A DNA stretch of 64,000 nucleotides from Chryseobacterium sp. Leaf394 (GTDB lineage: Bacteria; Bacteroidota; Bacteroidia; Flavobacteriales; Weeksellaceae). The notes beneath the pieces were generated by a model. The model had not been told where the DNA came from and ran no database searches. It saw only the letters and a list, made by a program, of their open reading frames with translations. The first letter of the stretch is position 1, and each line of letters starts with the position of its first letter. A program made the translations under genes and the position numbers. Positions 8,621-16,186 of this stretch are shown here, piece by piece. The DNA is taken from NCBI RefSeq assembly GCF_001424105.1, contig NZ_LMQH01000011.1:2110184-2174183 (forward strand), written 5' to 3'.

Positions 8621-8964
8621 GAAAGTGAATTGTAAATGGTCAAATCGCTTCGCATGTCAATTTTCCAATTCATCATATCATTTATTGGAAATGATTGAAT
8701 CATTAAAATTTTGGAGCTGATAAGATTATTTACGTTTCAAATAAACCTAAATTAAGCGGTCTGCATAATGTATCTGCGGATATTATCTTAAACCACCTTA
8801 ACTATTTCATCATCTTAATGGTTAAAATTCACTATTCACTTGCAAAGCAAAATTCACAATTGACCGTTTCGCTCGCAAAGCAAAATTCACTATTCACATC
8901 CCTTCATCATAAATTTTAAAAGTTGTAAATTTGTAGAACAGCAAAATAAAACAATACAACTTAT
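8621..8964. other. Intergenic region with repeated GCAAAGCAAAATTCAC words
   Basis: No gene seen. The words GCAAAGCAAAATTCAC and TTCACTATTCAC recur several times at 8825-8900, interleaved with TGACCGTTTCGCTC. They resemble the low-complexity tracts found beside other genes in the window. The pruA promoter lies at the right end. Confidence 0.6.
8926..8933 (+). promoter_or_regulatory. Probable -7 promoter element of pruA
   Basis: TAAATTTG matches the Bacteroidetes sigma-A -7 box TAnnTTTG and lies 31 bp before the pruA ATG. No clear -33 TTG was seen at the usual distance. Confidence 0.6.
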
Positions 8965-10590
8965 ATGTCAAAAGCAATTTCGCAAGTACCATTTGCAGTA
9001 AATGAGCCGGTAACTTCTTACGAACCGGGATCAGCAGAAGTAAAATCTCTTCTTGCAACTTACAAAAAAATGTGGGCAGAAAAGACAGAGATCCCAATGG
9101 TTATCAACGGTAAAGAAGTAAAAACAGGCGATACTGTTCAGCTTCAGTCACCTCAGGATCATGCACACGATTTCGGTTTTTATCATAAAGGAACGATGCA
9201 GCATGTAGACGATGCCATCAACTCTGCTTTAGCAGCAAAAAAACAGTGGAACGAGCTTGGATGGGAACACCGTGCAGCAATTTTCTTAAAGGCAGCTGAT
9301 CTTTTGGCGGGACCTTACAGAGACGTTATCAATGCAGCAACAATGATCGGACAGTCTAAAAATGTTCATCAGACTGAAATTGATGCCGCTTGTGAATTCA
9401 TTGATTTCTTAAGATTCAACGTAGAATTTATGACTGAAATGTATTCTGAGCAACCGGTTTCCGACGCAGGAATCTGGAACAGAGTAGAATACAGACCTTT
9501 AGAAGGATTCTGTTTTGCCGTAACTCCATTCAACTTTACTGCAATCTCCGGGAACTTGCCAACCTGTATGGCTATGCTTGGAAACGTAGTGGTTTGGAAG
9601 CCTTCAGACAAACAGATCTATTCTGCAAAAGTGATCATGGATGTTTTAATCGAAGCGGGGCTTCCTGCCGGAGTGATCAACATGATTTTTACAGACGGAA
9701 AAGAAACTGCTGAAAAAGTAATGGCTCACAGAGATTTTGCCGGACTTCACTTTACAGGTTCTACAAAAGTTTTCCAGGGAATGTGGAAAATGATTGGCGA
9801 TAATATTCACAACTACAGAACTTACCCGAGAATCGTTGGAGAAACTGGTGGAAAAGATTTCGTAATCGCTCACCCTTCTGCAAATGTAGAAGCAGTTGCT
9901 ACAGGTTTAGTGAGAGGTTCTTTCGAATATCAGGGACAGAAATGTTCTGCAGCTTCAAGAGCTTACATTCCAAAATCGCTCTGGGCTGATGTGAAAAAAG
10001 TAATGGAAACTCAGATTTCATCTATTAAAGTTGGTTCTCCTGAAGATCCTTCGAACTTCGTGAATGCAGTAATCGATAAAAATTCTTTCGAAAAATGCAA
10101 AGGTTACATCGACAGAGCAAACGCTTCAGATGTTGCCAATGTTGTGATCGGCGGTAAAACTGATGATTCTAAAGGCTGGTTTGTACACCCAACTGTTATT
10201 GAAACTACAGATTCTCAGTACGAAAGTATGGTTGAAGAAATTTTTGGTCCTATCCTGTCTGTTTTCGTTTATGAAGACGCTGATTGGGCAGAAACTTTAA
10301 AAGTGGTTGATTCTTCTTCTCCTTATTCATTGACTGGTTCAGTTTTCGCTCAAGACAGATATGCTGTAAATGAAGCTTTCAAAGCACTGGAAAATGCATC
10401 AGGAAACTTCTATATCAACGACAAACCGACAGGAGCAGTTGTTGGTCAGCAGCCTTTCGGTGGAGGAAGAGCTTCAGGAACTAACGACAAAGCAGGTTCT
10501 AAAATGAACTTACTAAGATGGACTTCTGTAAGATCGATTAAAGAAACTTTTGTTTCTCCAAAGGATTATAAGTATCCATATTTGGGATAA
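8965..10590 (+). CDS. pruA: L-glutamate gamma-semialdehyde dehydrogenase (1-pyrroline-5-carboxylate dehydrogenase)
   Basis: It oxidises glutamate semialdehyde to glutamate with NAD, the last step of proline breakdown. The 541 residues match the stand-alone eukaryote-like P5C dehydrogenase. Visible are the cofactor-site motif TPFNFTAISGNLP, the GSTKVFQGMW loop, the general-base Glu in VGETGGKDF, the catalytic Cys in YQGQKCSAASRAY and the C-terminal GAVVGQQPFGGG block. There is no proline dehydrogenase domain and no prodh gene in the window, so the two steps are encoded apart. It is monocistronic, with a promoter box upstream and a hairpin terminator downstream. Confidence 0.97.
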   Translation: MSKAISQVPFAVNEPVTSYEPGSAEVKSLLATYKKMWAEKTEIPMVINGKEVKTGDTVQLQSPQDHAHDFGFYHKGTMQHVDDAINSALAAKKQWNELGWEHRAAIFLKAADLLAGPYRDVINAATMIGQSKNVHQTEIDAACEFIDFLRFNVEFMTEMYSEQPVSDAGIWNRVEYRPLEGFCFAVTPFNFTAISGNLPTCMAMLGNVVVWKPSDKQIYSAKVIMDVLIEAGLPAGVINMIFTDGKETAEKVMAHRDFAGLHFTGSTKVFQGMWKMIGDNIHNYRTYPRIVGETGGKDFVIAHPSANVEAVATGLVRGSFEYQGQKCSAASRAYIPKSLWADVKKVMETQISSIKVGSPEDPSNFVNAVIDKNSFEKCKGYIDRANASDVANVVIGGKTDDSKGWFVHPTVIETTDSQYESMVEEIFGPILSVFVYEDADWAETLKVVDSSSPYSLTGSVFAQDRYAVNEAFKALENASGNFYINDKPTGAVVGQQPFGGGRASGTNDKAGSKMNLLRWTSVRSIKETFVSPKDYKYPYLG

Positions 10591-10633
10591 ACAATAAAAC
10601 ATGGGCAATAAGTAATTTTTGTCTCACAAAAAC

Positions 10634-10664
10634 AGCCTCGGAATTTCGGTTTCGGGGCTTTTTG
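10634..10664 (+). terminator. Rho-independent terminator of pruA
   Basis: AGCCTCG pairs with CGGGGCT (one G-U) and is followed by TTTTTGTTT, 44 bp after the pruA stop codon. Confidence 0.75.
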
Positions 10665-10811
10665 TTTCAAAATTTTAGCTGAATTAAATTTTATTGCTTG
10701 TAATTTTAATAAATTAACATTAAGGAATTTAATTTTATCATTCTTTTAATGAACAAAAACTTTTTTCGGAATAATTCTTGAATAGTTGAAAATACACCAA
10801 AACAAAATATT

Positions 10812-11018
10812 ATGAAAAAGTTAGTTTTAGCCGCACTTTTCGGCATTACGATTACAGCTTGCGGAACGAAGGAGTCTTCGGCAAGTACCAACAGTACAGA
10901 TTCTACAGCAGCTGATAATGCTGCAAGAATGTCACCATCAACAATGGACACTATTGTTCCGGCAGTACCAAATGACAGCGCCGTAATGAAAGCAGACTCG
11001 GCAACAACAGGACGTTAA
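10812..11018 (+). CDS. Small Ser/Thr/Ala-rich lipoprotein
   Basis: A 68-residue protein with signal MKKLVLAALFGITITAC (lipid Cys at 17). The mature part is low-complexity, rich in Ser, Thr, Ala and Asp, with no aromatic residues, and is probably disordered at the membrane surface. A strong terminator follows directly. The next gene but one (11227) encodes a similar small lipoprotein with a charged, Ser-rich tail, so they may be distant paralogues. Function unknown. Confidence 0.75.
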   Translation: MKKLVLAALFGITITACGTKESSASTNSTDSTAADNAARMSPSTMDTIVPAVPNDSAVMKADSATTGR

Positions 11019-11033
11019 AATTTTATTTACATA

Positions 11034-11069
11034 GAAATCTTCAGAATCTTCTGAGGGTTTCTTTTTTTT
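11034..11069 (+). terminator. Strong rho-independent terminator
   Basis: GAAATCTTCAGA pairs fully (with G-U pairs) with TCTGAGGGTTTC around a short loop, followed by eight T residues. It ends the transcript of the small lipoprotein gene. Confidence 0.85.
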
Positions 11070-11142
11070 AAAACTATTTTCATTTCTTCTTTGGCATAAA
11101 CAAAACTGAATTCTTCTCAAAGGTTGTTTACTGAAGTTTTGC

Positions 11143-11180
11143 TTTTTACTTTTTACTTTTTACTTTTTACTTTTTACTTT
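11143..11180 (+). repeat. Tandem repeat, 7-bp unit TTTTTAC, 5 copies
   Basis: Five perfect heptamers followed by TTT. The array ends 12 bp before a -7 box (TATATTTG), so it covers the region where the -33 contact of the lipoprotein promoter should be. Two more copies of the same unit occur near 59740. Confidence 0.95.
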
Positions 11181-11192
11181 AATTAAAATGAT

Positions 11193-11200
11193 TATATTTG
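11193..11200 (+). promoter_or_regulatory. Probable -7 promoter element
   Basis: TATATTTG matches TAnnTTTG, 26 bp before the ATG at 11227 and directly downstream of the TTTTTAC tandem repeat. Confidence 0.65.
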
Positions 11201-11226
11201 ATTAATTAACCTCACAATTATTCAAT

Positions 11227-11481
11227 ATGAAAAATACGATCGTCAGTGCATTACTGGTATTATTCTGTGCTGTAAGCTGCGCCGATAAAAAAGAAAACCG
11301 CGAAGAATTTAAAGAAGAACACAACAAAGATTCTATGCGGAATAAAATGGGTGACAGTGCAGTTGCCAATTCAGAAACTGTAAACGCAGCAGATTCTTCC
11401 ACTTCTAAAACCGACTCTACCGAGAAGCCTACAAACTACAAAACGATGCCACCCAATCAACAGGGAGGAGGAAACAGGTAG
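11227..11481 (+). CDS. Small charged lipoprotein
   Basis: An 84-residue protein with a lipoprotein signal ending AVSC (Cys near residue 18). The mature part starts with a Lys/Glu-rich helix-forming stretch (DKKENREEFKEEHNKDSM) and continues with a Ser/Thr/Asp-rich tail ending QQGGGNR. There is no recognisable domain. The gene lies behind a promoter that contains a slippage-prone tandem repeat, so its expression may vary between cells. It is separated from the patatin gene by 60 bp and may be co-transcribed with it. Confidence 0.75.
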   Translation: MKNTIVSALLVLFCAVSCADKKENREEFKEEHNKDSMRNKMGDSAVANSETVNAADSSTSKTDSTEKPTNYKTMPPNQQGGGNR

Positions 11482-11541
11482 TTCTGATTTAAATCAAAAA
11501 TAAATTAATTCTCTTTCAGAAGATATCCGTAATTTTAAATC

Positions 11542-12336
11542 ATGATTTCAGAAAAAACAGGTTTGGTACTTTCCGGCGGAGGCACCAAAGGGATTGCCCA
11601 TGCAGGAGTTTTGAAATTTTTGAATGAAAAAAATATTCAGATTGACGTTTTATCCTGCTGCAGCGCGGGATCAATTGTCGGCTGCCTGTACGCAATAGGA
11701 AAAACACCGGAAGAAATTTTAGATTTTTTTAATTCTGTATATTTTTTCAACTGGAAACACTTTACCTTCAATCAGCCCGGGCTTGTATCTTCTGTGATTT
11801 TCAGGAATTATTTAAAACCCATTTTTGGAGATTTAAAATTAAATGATCTGGACAAAGATGTGAGAATCGTGGCAACAGAACTGGTTTCGGGAACTGAGAA
11901 AATTTTTGATCCCGAATTTGAAATTGTAGACGCCATCATCGCTTCCTGCTCCATTCCGGGAATTACTACACCTTATATCATCAAAGAAGAAATGTTCTGC
12001 GACGGTGGAGTTCTGAATAATTTCCCTGCAGATATCATCAGAAAAGACTGTGACAGACTGATTGGCGTATTTGTTTCGCCTCCTCACAACATCAACATTA
12101 ATGATCTTAAGTCAATAAAAGCAATTGTTTCACGTTCCTATGACCTTTTATCTTACCGTGTCGAAAAAATAAAATTCGATTACTGCGACTGGCTCATCAC
12201 GTCACAGCAATTTTCCAGTTACGGAACTTTTGAAAGAAAGAAAAACAGATTGGAAGAGTTGTTTGATCTCGGCTATCAGGCGGCAAAAGAAAGTTATGAG
12301 GAAAATTTCTCTGTTAGAAAATATTCAGTAAAATAA
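11542..12336 (+). CDS. Patatin-like phospholipase
   Basis: A 264-residue patatin-domain protein that would hydrolyse acyl esters of lipids through a Ser-Asp dyad. The oxyanion motif LSGGGTKGIAHAG is at residues 10-22, the nucleophile block is SCCSAGSIVG near residue 40, and the catalytic Asp is in CDGGVLNNFP near residue 154. The nucleophile motif is unusual: the first Gly of GxSxG is Cys, giving CxSxG. There is no signal peptide. It lies directly upstream of tssB (66-156 bp, depending on the start), which raises the possibility of a T6SS-related role, but a housekeeping lipase is equally possible. Confidence 0.9.
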   Translation: MISEKTGLVLSGGGTKGIAHAGVLKFLNEKNIQIDVLSCCSAGSIVGCLYAIGKTPEEILDFFNSVYFFNWKHFTFNQPGLVSSVIFRNYLKPIFGDLKLNDLDKDVRIVATELVSGTEKIFDPEFEIVDAIIASCSIPGITTPYIIKEEMFCDGGVLNNFPADIIRKDCDRLIGVFVSPPHNININDLKSIKAIVSRSYDLLSYRVEKIKFDYCDWLITSQQFSSYGTFERKKNRLEELFDLGYQAAKESYEENFSVRKYSVK

Positions 12337-12402
12337 TCAGTTTCAGTAAATATTCATTGAAAAAACATAAGTTACAAATAAAAATTACATGTTAAATTTT
12401 GT

Positions 12403-12939
12403 ATGTTGAAGTTTTTTCATAAATTTAAACAATGGATTGGCAATTTATTTGTTGACCAAAATCAAAACCAAAAATCTCAAAATAATAAAAATATGGCAAT
12501 GTTTAATTATGGCGTTGGAGGAAACGAAGTGAAAGTTGATGCCAACGAAGCTATCGCCCAAATTCAGGAAAACAAATCTCTGATCGTGAGCCAGCTTACC
12601 ACAGACGAATCTTACACTCCGGAAATCGTTACCGGCCTGAAAACTGTAGAAGATGTTTTCAGACATTTTCAGCCTTCTGTAGAAGTGCAGCACGAGGATG
12701 CAGACGGAAACGCGATTGATGAGGAATTCAGATTCAGAAATCTCGCAGATTTTACACCAAAAAATCTCGTTAACAATTCCGACTATTTACAGAAACTGAG
12801 CATGGAGCAGGATCAGTACAACAAAATTGTGCGTCAGCTGAAAACCAACAAAATTCTCAGAAACATGCTCGAAAACGAACAGTCGAGAGCAGCTTTTGTG
12901 GAAGTTCTGAAAAATGTAGCTCAGGAACTCGAAAAATAA
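12403..12939 (+). CDS. tssB: Type VI secretion system sheath small subunit TssB (VipA), T6SSiii type
   Basis: TssB and TssC build the contractile sheath of the type VI secretion apparatus. The core starts MAMFNYGVGGNEVKVDANEA, as in Bacteroidetes TssB. It contains the family pattern EFRFRNLADFTPKNLV and a helical C-terminus (KILRNMLENEQSRAAFVEVL). The open frame has 30 extra N-terminal residues (LKFFHKFKQWIGNLF and an Asn/Gln-rich linker); the internal ATG at 12493 (148 residues) fits the family better and follows an A-rich leader. tssC starts 20 bp after its stop. No other T6SS gene is within the window. Confidence 0.88.
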   Translation: MLKFFHKFKQWIGNLFVDQNQNQKSQNNKNMAMFNYGVGGNEVKVDANEAIAQIQENKSLIVSQLTTDESYTPEIVTGLKTVEDVFRHFQPSVEVQHEDADGNAIDEEFRFRNLADFTPKNLVNNSDYLQKLSMEQDQYNKIVRQLKTNKILRNMLENEQSRAAFVEVLKNVAQELEK

Positions 12940-12959
12940 TAAAAACACCCCAAAATATC

Positions 12960-14321
12960 ATGGAAAATAAACTTCAGGCATCTGAAAACACGCAGCAACA
13001 GCAGCAGTTTCAGGACAAAAGACCGTCTGCAAATCCTCTGGAAGAACTCAACAGAATCGGTGGCTTCGGCTTCGTAGAATCTGTTGTAGACGGCATCGCC
13101 AATATGAACCCTACCAGAAAAGCGAGAAAAGAAATATTCTTAAACGACTCTAATAAATCTGACGAAAGAAAAGAACTTCTTCAGAAAATCAACCTTTGGG
13201 TAGAACTTCTGGAAGGAGGCGACAACGCTGAAAAACTGGCTGACACCTGCAAAAATAAAGCTCTAAGTGCAGAGAATAATTTAAAATCAAATCTGAAAAA
13301 TACTTTAGATTCTGTGCGTCAGCTGGAGACTTCTTACCGTACAGTCGCTCAGTTTTACAAAAACACAGAGCTTGATAAAGTAGATAACGTAAGTATCGTG
13401 AATGCAAGTCTTGATCAGGTTTCAGATTTGGACAATCCTGTTTTCATCGAGGCCATTTCGGAAGAATTCAAACAGTATTATGACCGTCTTGATTTAAGAG
13501 ACAACTACTCTATTCTGGCAATTCCTGGTTATTTAGGTTCTAATAAAGTCATTGAAAAATGGGCTAAAATCTGTAATGAAAATAAAGTAATGATGGTGAC
13601 CGATTTTGCCAATCTGGATAAACCGGATGATGTGGTAGATCTTTTCCATTCAGCGAATCTTACAGGTGGCGAGCTTCACAGAAGCAATGTGATTATGACC
13701 TGCAACTGGCTTGTAGGAAGAGGAAGAGCAGAAGAAGTAGGCGAAGAGGAAAACGTAGAACTTCCGCCATCGACTTCTTTGGCTGGAAAAATCCATAAAA
13801 CTCTGATGTCTCAGGTGGCCGCCGGTAAAAAACACGGTAACATCAACGAAGTAGACGCCGTAAAATTTGATTTAAAGAAAAGTGAAATTTCTCAGCTTGA
13901 AAAAATGGGACTTGTTCCTATGGTCAACGAGTACGGAAAAATCATGGCATTCTCAGCGAAAACATTGTTTACCGGAGACAATATCGGTCTTCAGACCTAT
14001 TCTGTAGTTCGTGTATTCGATTATGTAACTAAAGTTTTGCTTGATTTCCTAAACAGAAGAGCTTTTGAAAACTGGAATGCTAAAAACGAAGATGATCTGA
14101 GAAGACAGATTGTAAGTTTCCTTGACGGAATTAAAGGTGCCGACAAACTGATTGAAAAATTCAAAATCGTAAGATTTGAGCAGGATAAAGTGAATAAGGA
14201 CAGAGTTTGGTTAGACATCAGACTGACTCCATACTTCCCTACAAAAAGTTTTGTAATCAAACTTGATGGTCACAAAGGTGATGACGGTAACGAGTGGGAT
14301 GCAGAATATATTCAGGATTAA
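12960..14321 (+). CDS. tssC: Type VI secretion system sheath large subunit TssC (VipB), T6SSiii type
   Basis: The large sheath subunit, which interlocks with TssB and is normally recycled by ClpV. The 453 residues show a Gln-rich N-terminus, a helical region and then the Bacteroidetes TssC body (YSILAIPGYLGSNKVIEKW, VIMTCNWLVGRGRAEEV, LGLVPMVNEYG-like block, TLFTGDNIGLQTYSVVRVFD) and C-terminal beta-rich part (WLDIRLTPYFPTKSFVIKL). It is 20 bp from tssB, so translation is coupled or at least co-transcribed. A strong terminator follows, closing a two-gene or three-gene (with patatin) unit. Hcp, VgrG, TssK, TssF and ClpV are not nearby. Confidence 0.9.
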   Translation: MENKLQASENTQQQQQFQDKRPSANPLEELNRIGGFGFVESVVDGIANMNPTRKARKEIFLNDSNKSDERKELLQKINLWVELLEGGDNAEKLADTCKNKALSAENNLKSNLKNTLDSVRQLETSYRTVAQFYKNTELDKVDNVSIVNASLDQVSDLDNPVFIEAISEEFKQYYDRLDLRDNYSILAIPGYLGSNKVIEKWAKICNENKVMMVTDFANLDKPDDVVDLFHSANLTGGELHRSNVIMTCNWLVGRGRAEEVGEEENVELPPSTSLAGKIHKTLMSQVAAGKKHGNINEVDAVKFDLKKSEISQLEKMGLVPMVNEYGKIMAFSAKTLFTGDNIGLQTYSVVRVFDYVTKVLLDFLNRRAFENWNAKNEDDLRRQIVSFLDGIKGADKLIEKFKIVRFEQDKVNKDRVWLDIRLTPYFPTKSFVIKLDGHKGDDGNEWDAEYIQD

Positions 14322-14344
14322 ATTATATAAAATAAATCATAAAA

Positions 14345-14378
14345 ACAGACTGTCATTTTTGGCGGTCTGTTTTGTTTT
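14345..14378 (+). terminator. Rho-independent terminator of tssBC
   Basis: ACAGACTGTC pairs over 10 bp with GGCGGTCTGT (G-U pairs included), loop ATTTTT, followed by TTTGTTTT, 24 bp after the tssC stop. Confidence 0.9.
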
Positions 14379-14406
14379 AAATTTAGAAACATCTTTCATA
14401 TTTAAG

Positions 14407-14414
14407 TATCTTTG
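14407..14414 (+). promoter_or_regulatory. Probable -7 promoter element of mutY
   Basis: TATCTTTG matches TAnnTTTG and lies 23 bp before the TTG start codon of mutY, just after the tssC terminator. Confidence 0.6.
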
Positions 14415-14437
14415 CGCTTACCATTGAGATTCTTTAT

Positions 14438-15472
14438 TTGAAACCTAAAAAAAATTCCACAGACTTTCTTCACATCGGAAATAAAATCCAGACTTGGTAT
14501 AGCAAAAATGCAAGGGATTTGCCTTTCCGGAACACAAAAGATCCTTACAAAATCTGGATTTGCGAAATTGTTTTTCAGCAGACCAGAATTGCTCAGGGTT
14601 TGGGACACTACAACAGATTCATCGACAGATTTCCGGATGTAAAAACACTGGCTGAAGCCGATGAAAACGAAGTTATTCTTCACTGGAAAGGTCTGGGATA
14701 TTATTCGAGAGCAATCAATATTCATAAAGCTTCAAAACAGATCATGACTGAGTTTTCGGGAATATTCCCCTCAGATTACGATGATATTTTGACGCTGAAA
14801 GGTGTCGGAAAATATACTGCAGCAGCCGTTTCGAGCATCTCTTTCGGTGAAAGAAGAGCAGCGGTTGACGGAAATTTCTACCGAGTTTTAAGCAGAATAT
14901 TTGCTGATGATTTTGATGTATCTCAAACAAATGCATTTTCCTATTTTTCTGAATTGGCATTTTTAATTATGCCCGAAAACGCAGGCGATTTTAATCAGGC
15001 CATGATGGATTTAGGTTCGGAAATCTGCAGACCAAAAAATCCAAATTGTGGTGATTGCCCTGTGAATGACGACTGTCTGGCCTTCGCACTTGGTAAAGTT
15101 TCTGAATTTCCTGTGAAGACCAAAAAAGTGAAAGTTGAAAATCATTCGCTGAAATATTATTTTGTTCACAGAAACAATCAGTTTATCATTCAGCAGCGTG
15201 GCGATGATGATATCTGGAAAAAACTGTATGAATTTTTGCCCGAGATTTCTTCAGAACTCGTTCCCTTTATCAAAAATGCAAAAACTGTGAATCACAAACT
15301 GACGCACAGAAATTTAAGTATAGAAATATTTGATGTGGAAATCAATTCCGACCTGGTTTGGAATGAGATCATTTCAAACAAAAACCTGATCGTTTCAGAC
15401 TTTGAAGATTCTCAAAAGCGTTCATTTCCCAAACCGCTGGAAAATTATATTCAAAACACATTGAAAGACTGA
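14438..15472 (+). CDS. mutY: A/G-specific adenine glycosylase MutY
   Basis: It removes adenine mispaired with 8-oxoguanine in DNA. The 344 residues show the catalytic Glu block CEIVFQQTR, the helix-hairpin-helix LKGVGKYTAAAVSS, the catalytic Asp in AVDGNFYRVLSR and the four iron-sulphur cysteines in C-x6-C-x2-C-x5-C spacing (CRPKNPNCGDCPVNDDC). The C-terminal NUDIX-like recognition domain follows (YYFVHRNNQFIIQQRG). There is no suitable ATG; the TTG at 14438 gives LKPKKNSTDFLHIG, in line with homologues. A promoter box precedes it. gldD follows 30-45 bp downstream, a common flavobacterial order. Confidence 0.95.
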   Translation: MKPKKNSTDFLHIGNKIQTWYSKNARDLPFRNTKDPYKIWICEIVFQQTRIAQGLGHYNRFIDRFPDVKTLAEADENEVILHWKGLGYYSRAINIHKASKQIMTEFSGIFPSDYDDILTLKGVGKYTAAAVSSISFGERRAAVDGNFYRVLSRIFADDFDVSQTNAFSYFSELAFLIMPENAGDFNQAMMDLGSEICRPKNPNCGDCPVNDDCLAFALGKVSEFPVKTKKVKVENHSLKYYFVHRNNQFIIQQRGDDDIWKKLYEFLPEISSELVPFIKNAKTVNHKLTHRNLSIEIFDVEINSDLVWNEIISNKNLIVSDFEDSQKRSFPKPLENYIQNTLKD

Positions 15473-15504
15473 AATTTGTCTCGTAAAATCTAAAATCTAA
15501 TTTG

Positions 15505-15512
15505 TATTTTTG
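15505..15512 (+). promoter_or_regulatory. Probable -7 promoter element directly before gldD
   Basis: TATTTTTG matches TAnnTTTG but ends only 4 bp before the gldD ATG at 15517. If used, the transcript would start at or very near the start codon, giving a leaderless or nearly leaderless message. Confidence 0.45.
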
Positions 15513-15516
15513 CAAA

Positions 15517-16074
15517 ATGATTAAAAAAGTCAGTTTTGTTTTTGCGTCTGCGCTTCTAATTTCCTGTGGAAAAGAGGCCACACCAAAACCTTTTGGTGAA
15601 TTAAGACTGGAATATCCGGCACCGAAATATCAGAAGATGGATAAAAACTGTAATTACAGCTTTGAATATTCAGACTTCGCCAACCTCAGTGATGCGAAAA
15701 GACCTTGCTGGTACTATCTTAATTATCCTAAAATGAAAGCGAAAGTTTTCATTTCATACTATCCGATTAATAATAATTTTGCAGATCAGGTAGCTGAAGC
15801 CGAAAAAATGGTGTACAGACATACTGTAAAAGCAAGTTCTATCGACACAAAATCATTCGAATATTCTGAAAGAAAAGTTTACGGAAACTTCTATGAACTA
15901 AAGGGACAGACGGCTGCCAACATTCAGTTTTATGCGACAGACAGTACAAAACATTTTGTTACTGCTTACCTTTATTTCAATTCAAGACCAAAACCGGATT
16001 CGCTGGCTCCTGCTGTGGATTATGTAAAGAAGGATCTGATGCATTTTTTGGATACTTTTGAGTGGAAAAATTAG
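15517..16074 (+). CDS. gldD: Gliding motility lipoprotein GldD
   Basis: GldD is a lipoprotein needed for gliding motility and for type IX secretion in flavobacteria. The signal MIKKVSFVFASALLISC gives a 185-residue precursor with lipid Cys at 17. The mature part shows typical blocks: PKPFGELRLEYPAP, CNYSFEYSDFA, RPCWYYLNYPKMKA and the C-terminal HFLDTFEW. A frame extends five codons further upstream to a TTG at 15502, but the ATG at 15517 begins the obvious signal peptide. The location right after mutY matches other flavobacteria. Other gld genes are not in the window. Confidence 0.95.
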   Translation: MIKKVSFVFASALLISCGKEATPKPFGELRLEYPAPKYQKMDKNCNYSFEYSDFANLSDAKRPCWYYLNYPKMKAKVFISYYPINNNFADQVAEAEKMVYRHTVKASSIDTKSFEYSERKVYGNFYELKGQTAANIQFYATDSTKHFVTAYLYFNSRPKPDSLAPAVDYVKKDLMHFLDTFEWKN

Positions 16075-16186
16075 AATTAAATTAAATAATAAACATATAA
16101 ATATGCAGTCGCTGTTGATTAATTTAAAGACAGTAACTAAATCTCAATTGGCGATTACATATAACAAAGAAAATAAACATAAAAAT

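Noticed and set aside
12403..12492. N-terminal 30 residues of the longer tssB frame
   Set aside because: They do not resemble TssB and precede an internal ATG with family-like sequence; kept in the feature coordinates but judged probably untranslated.
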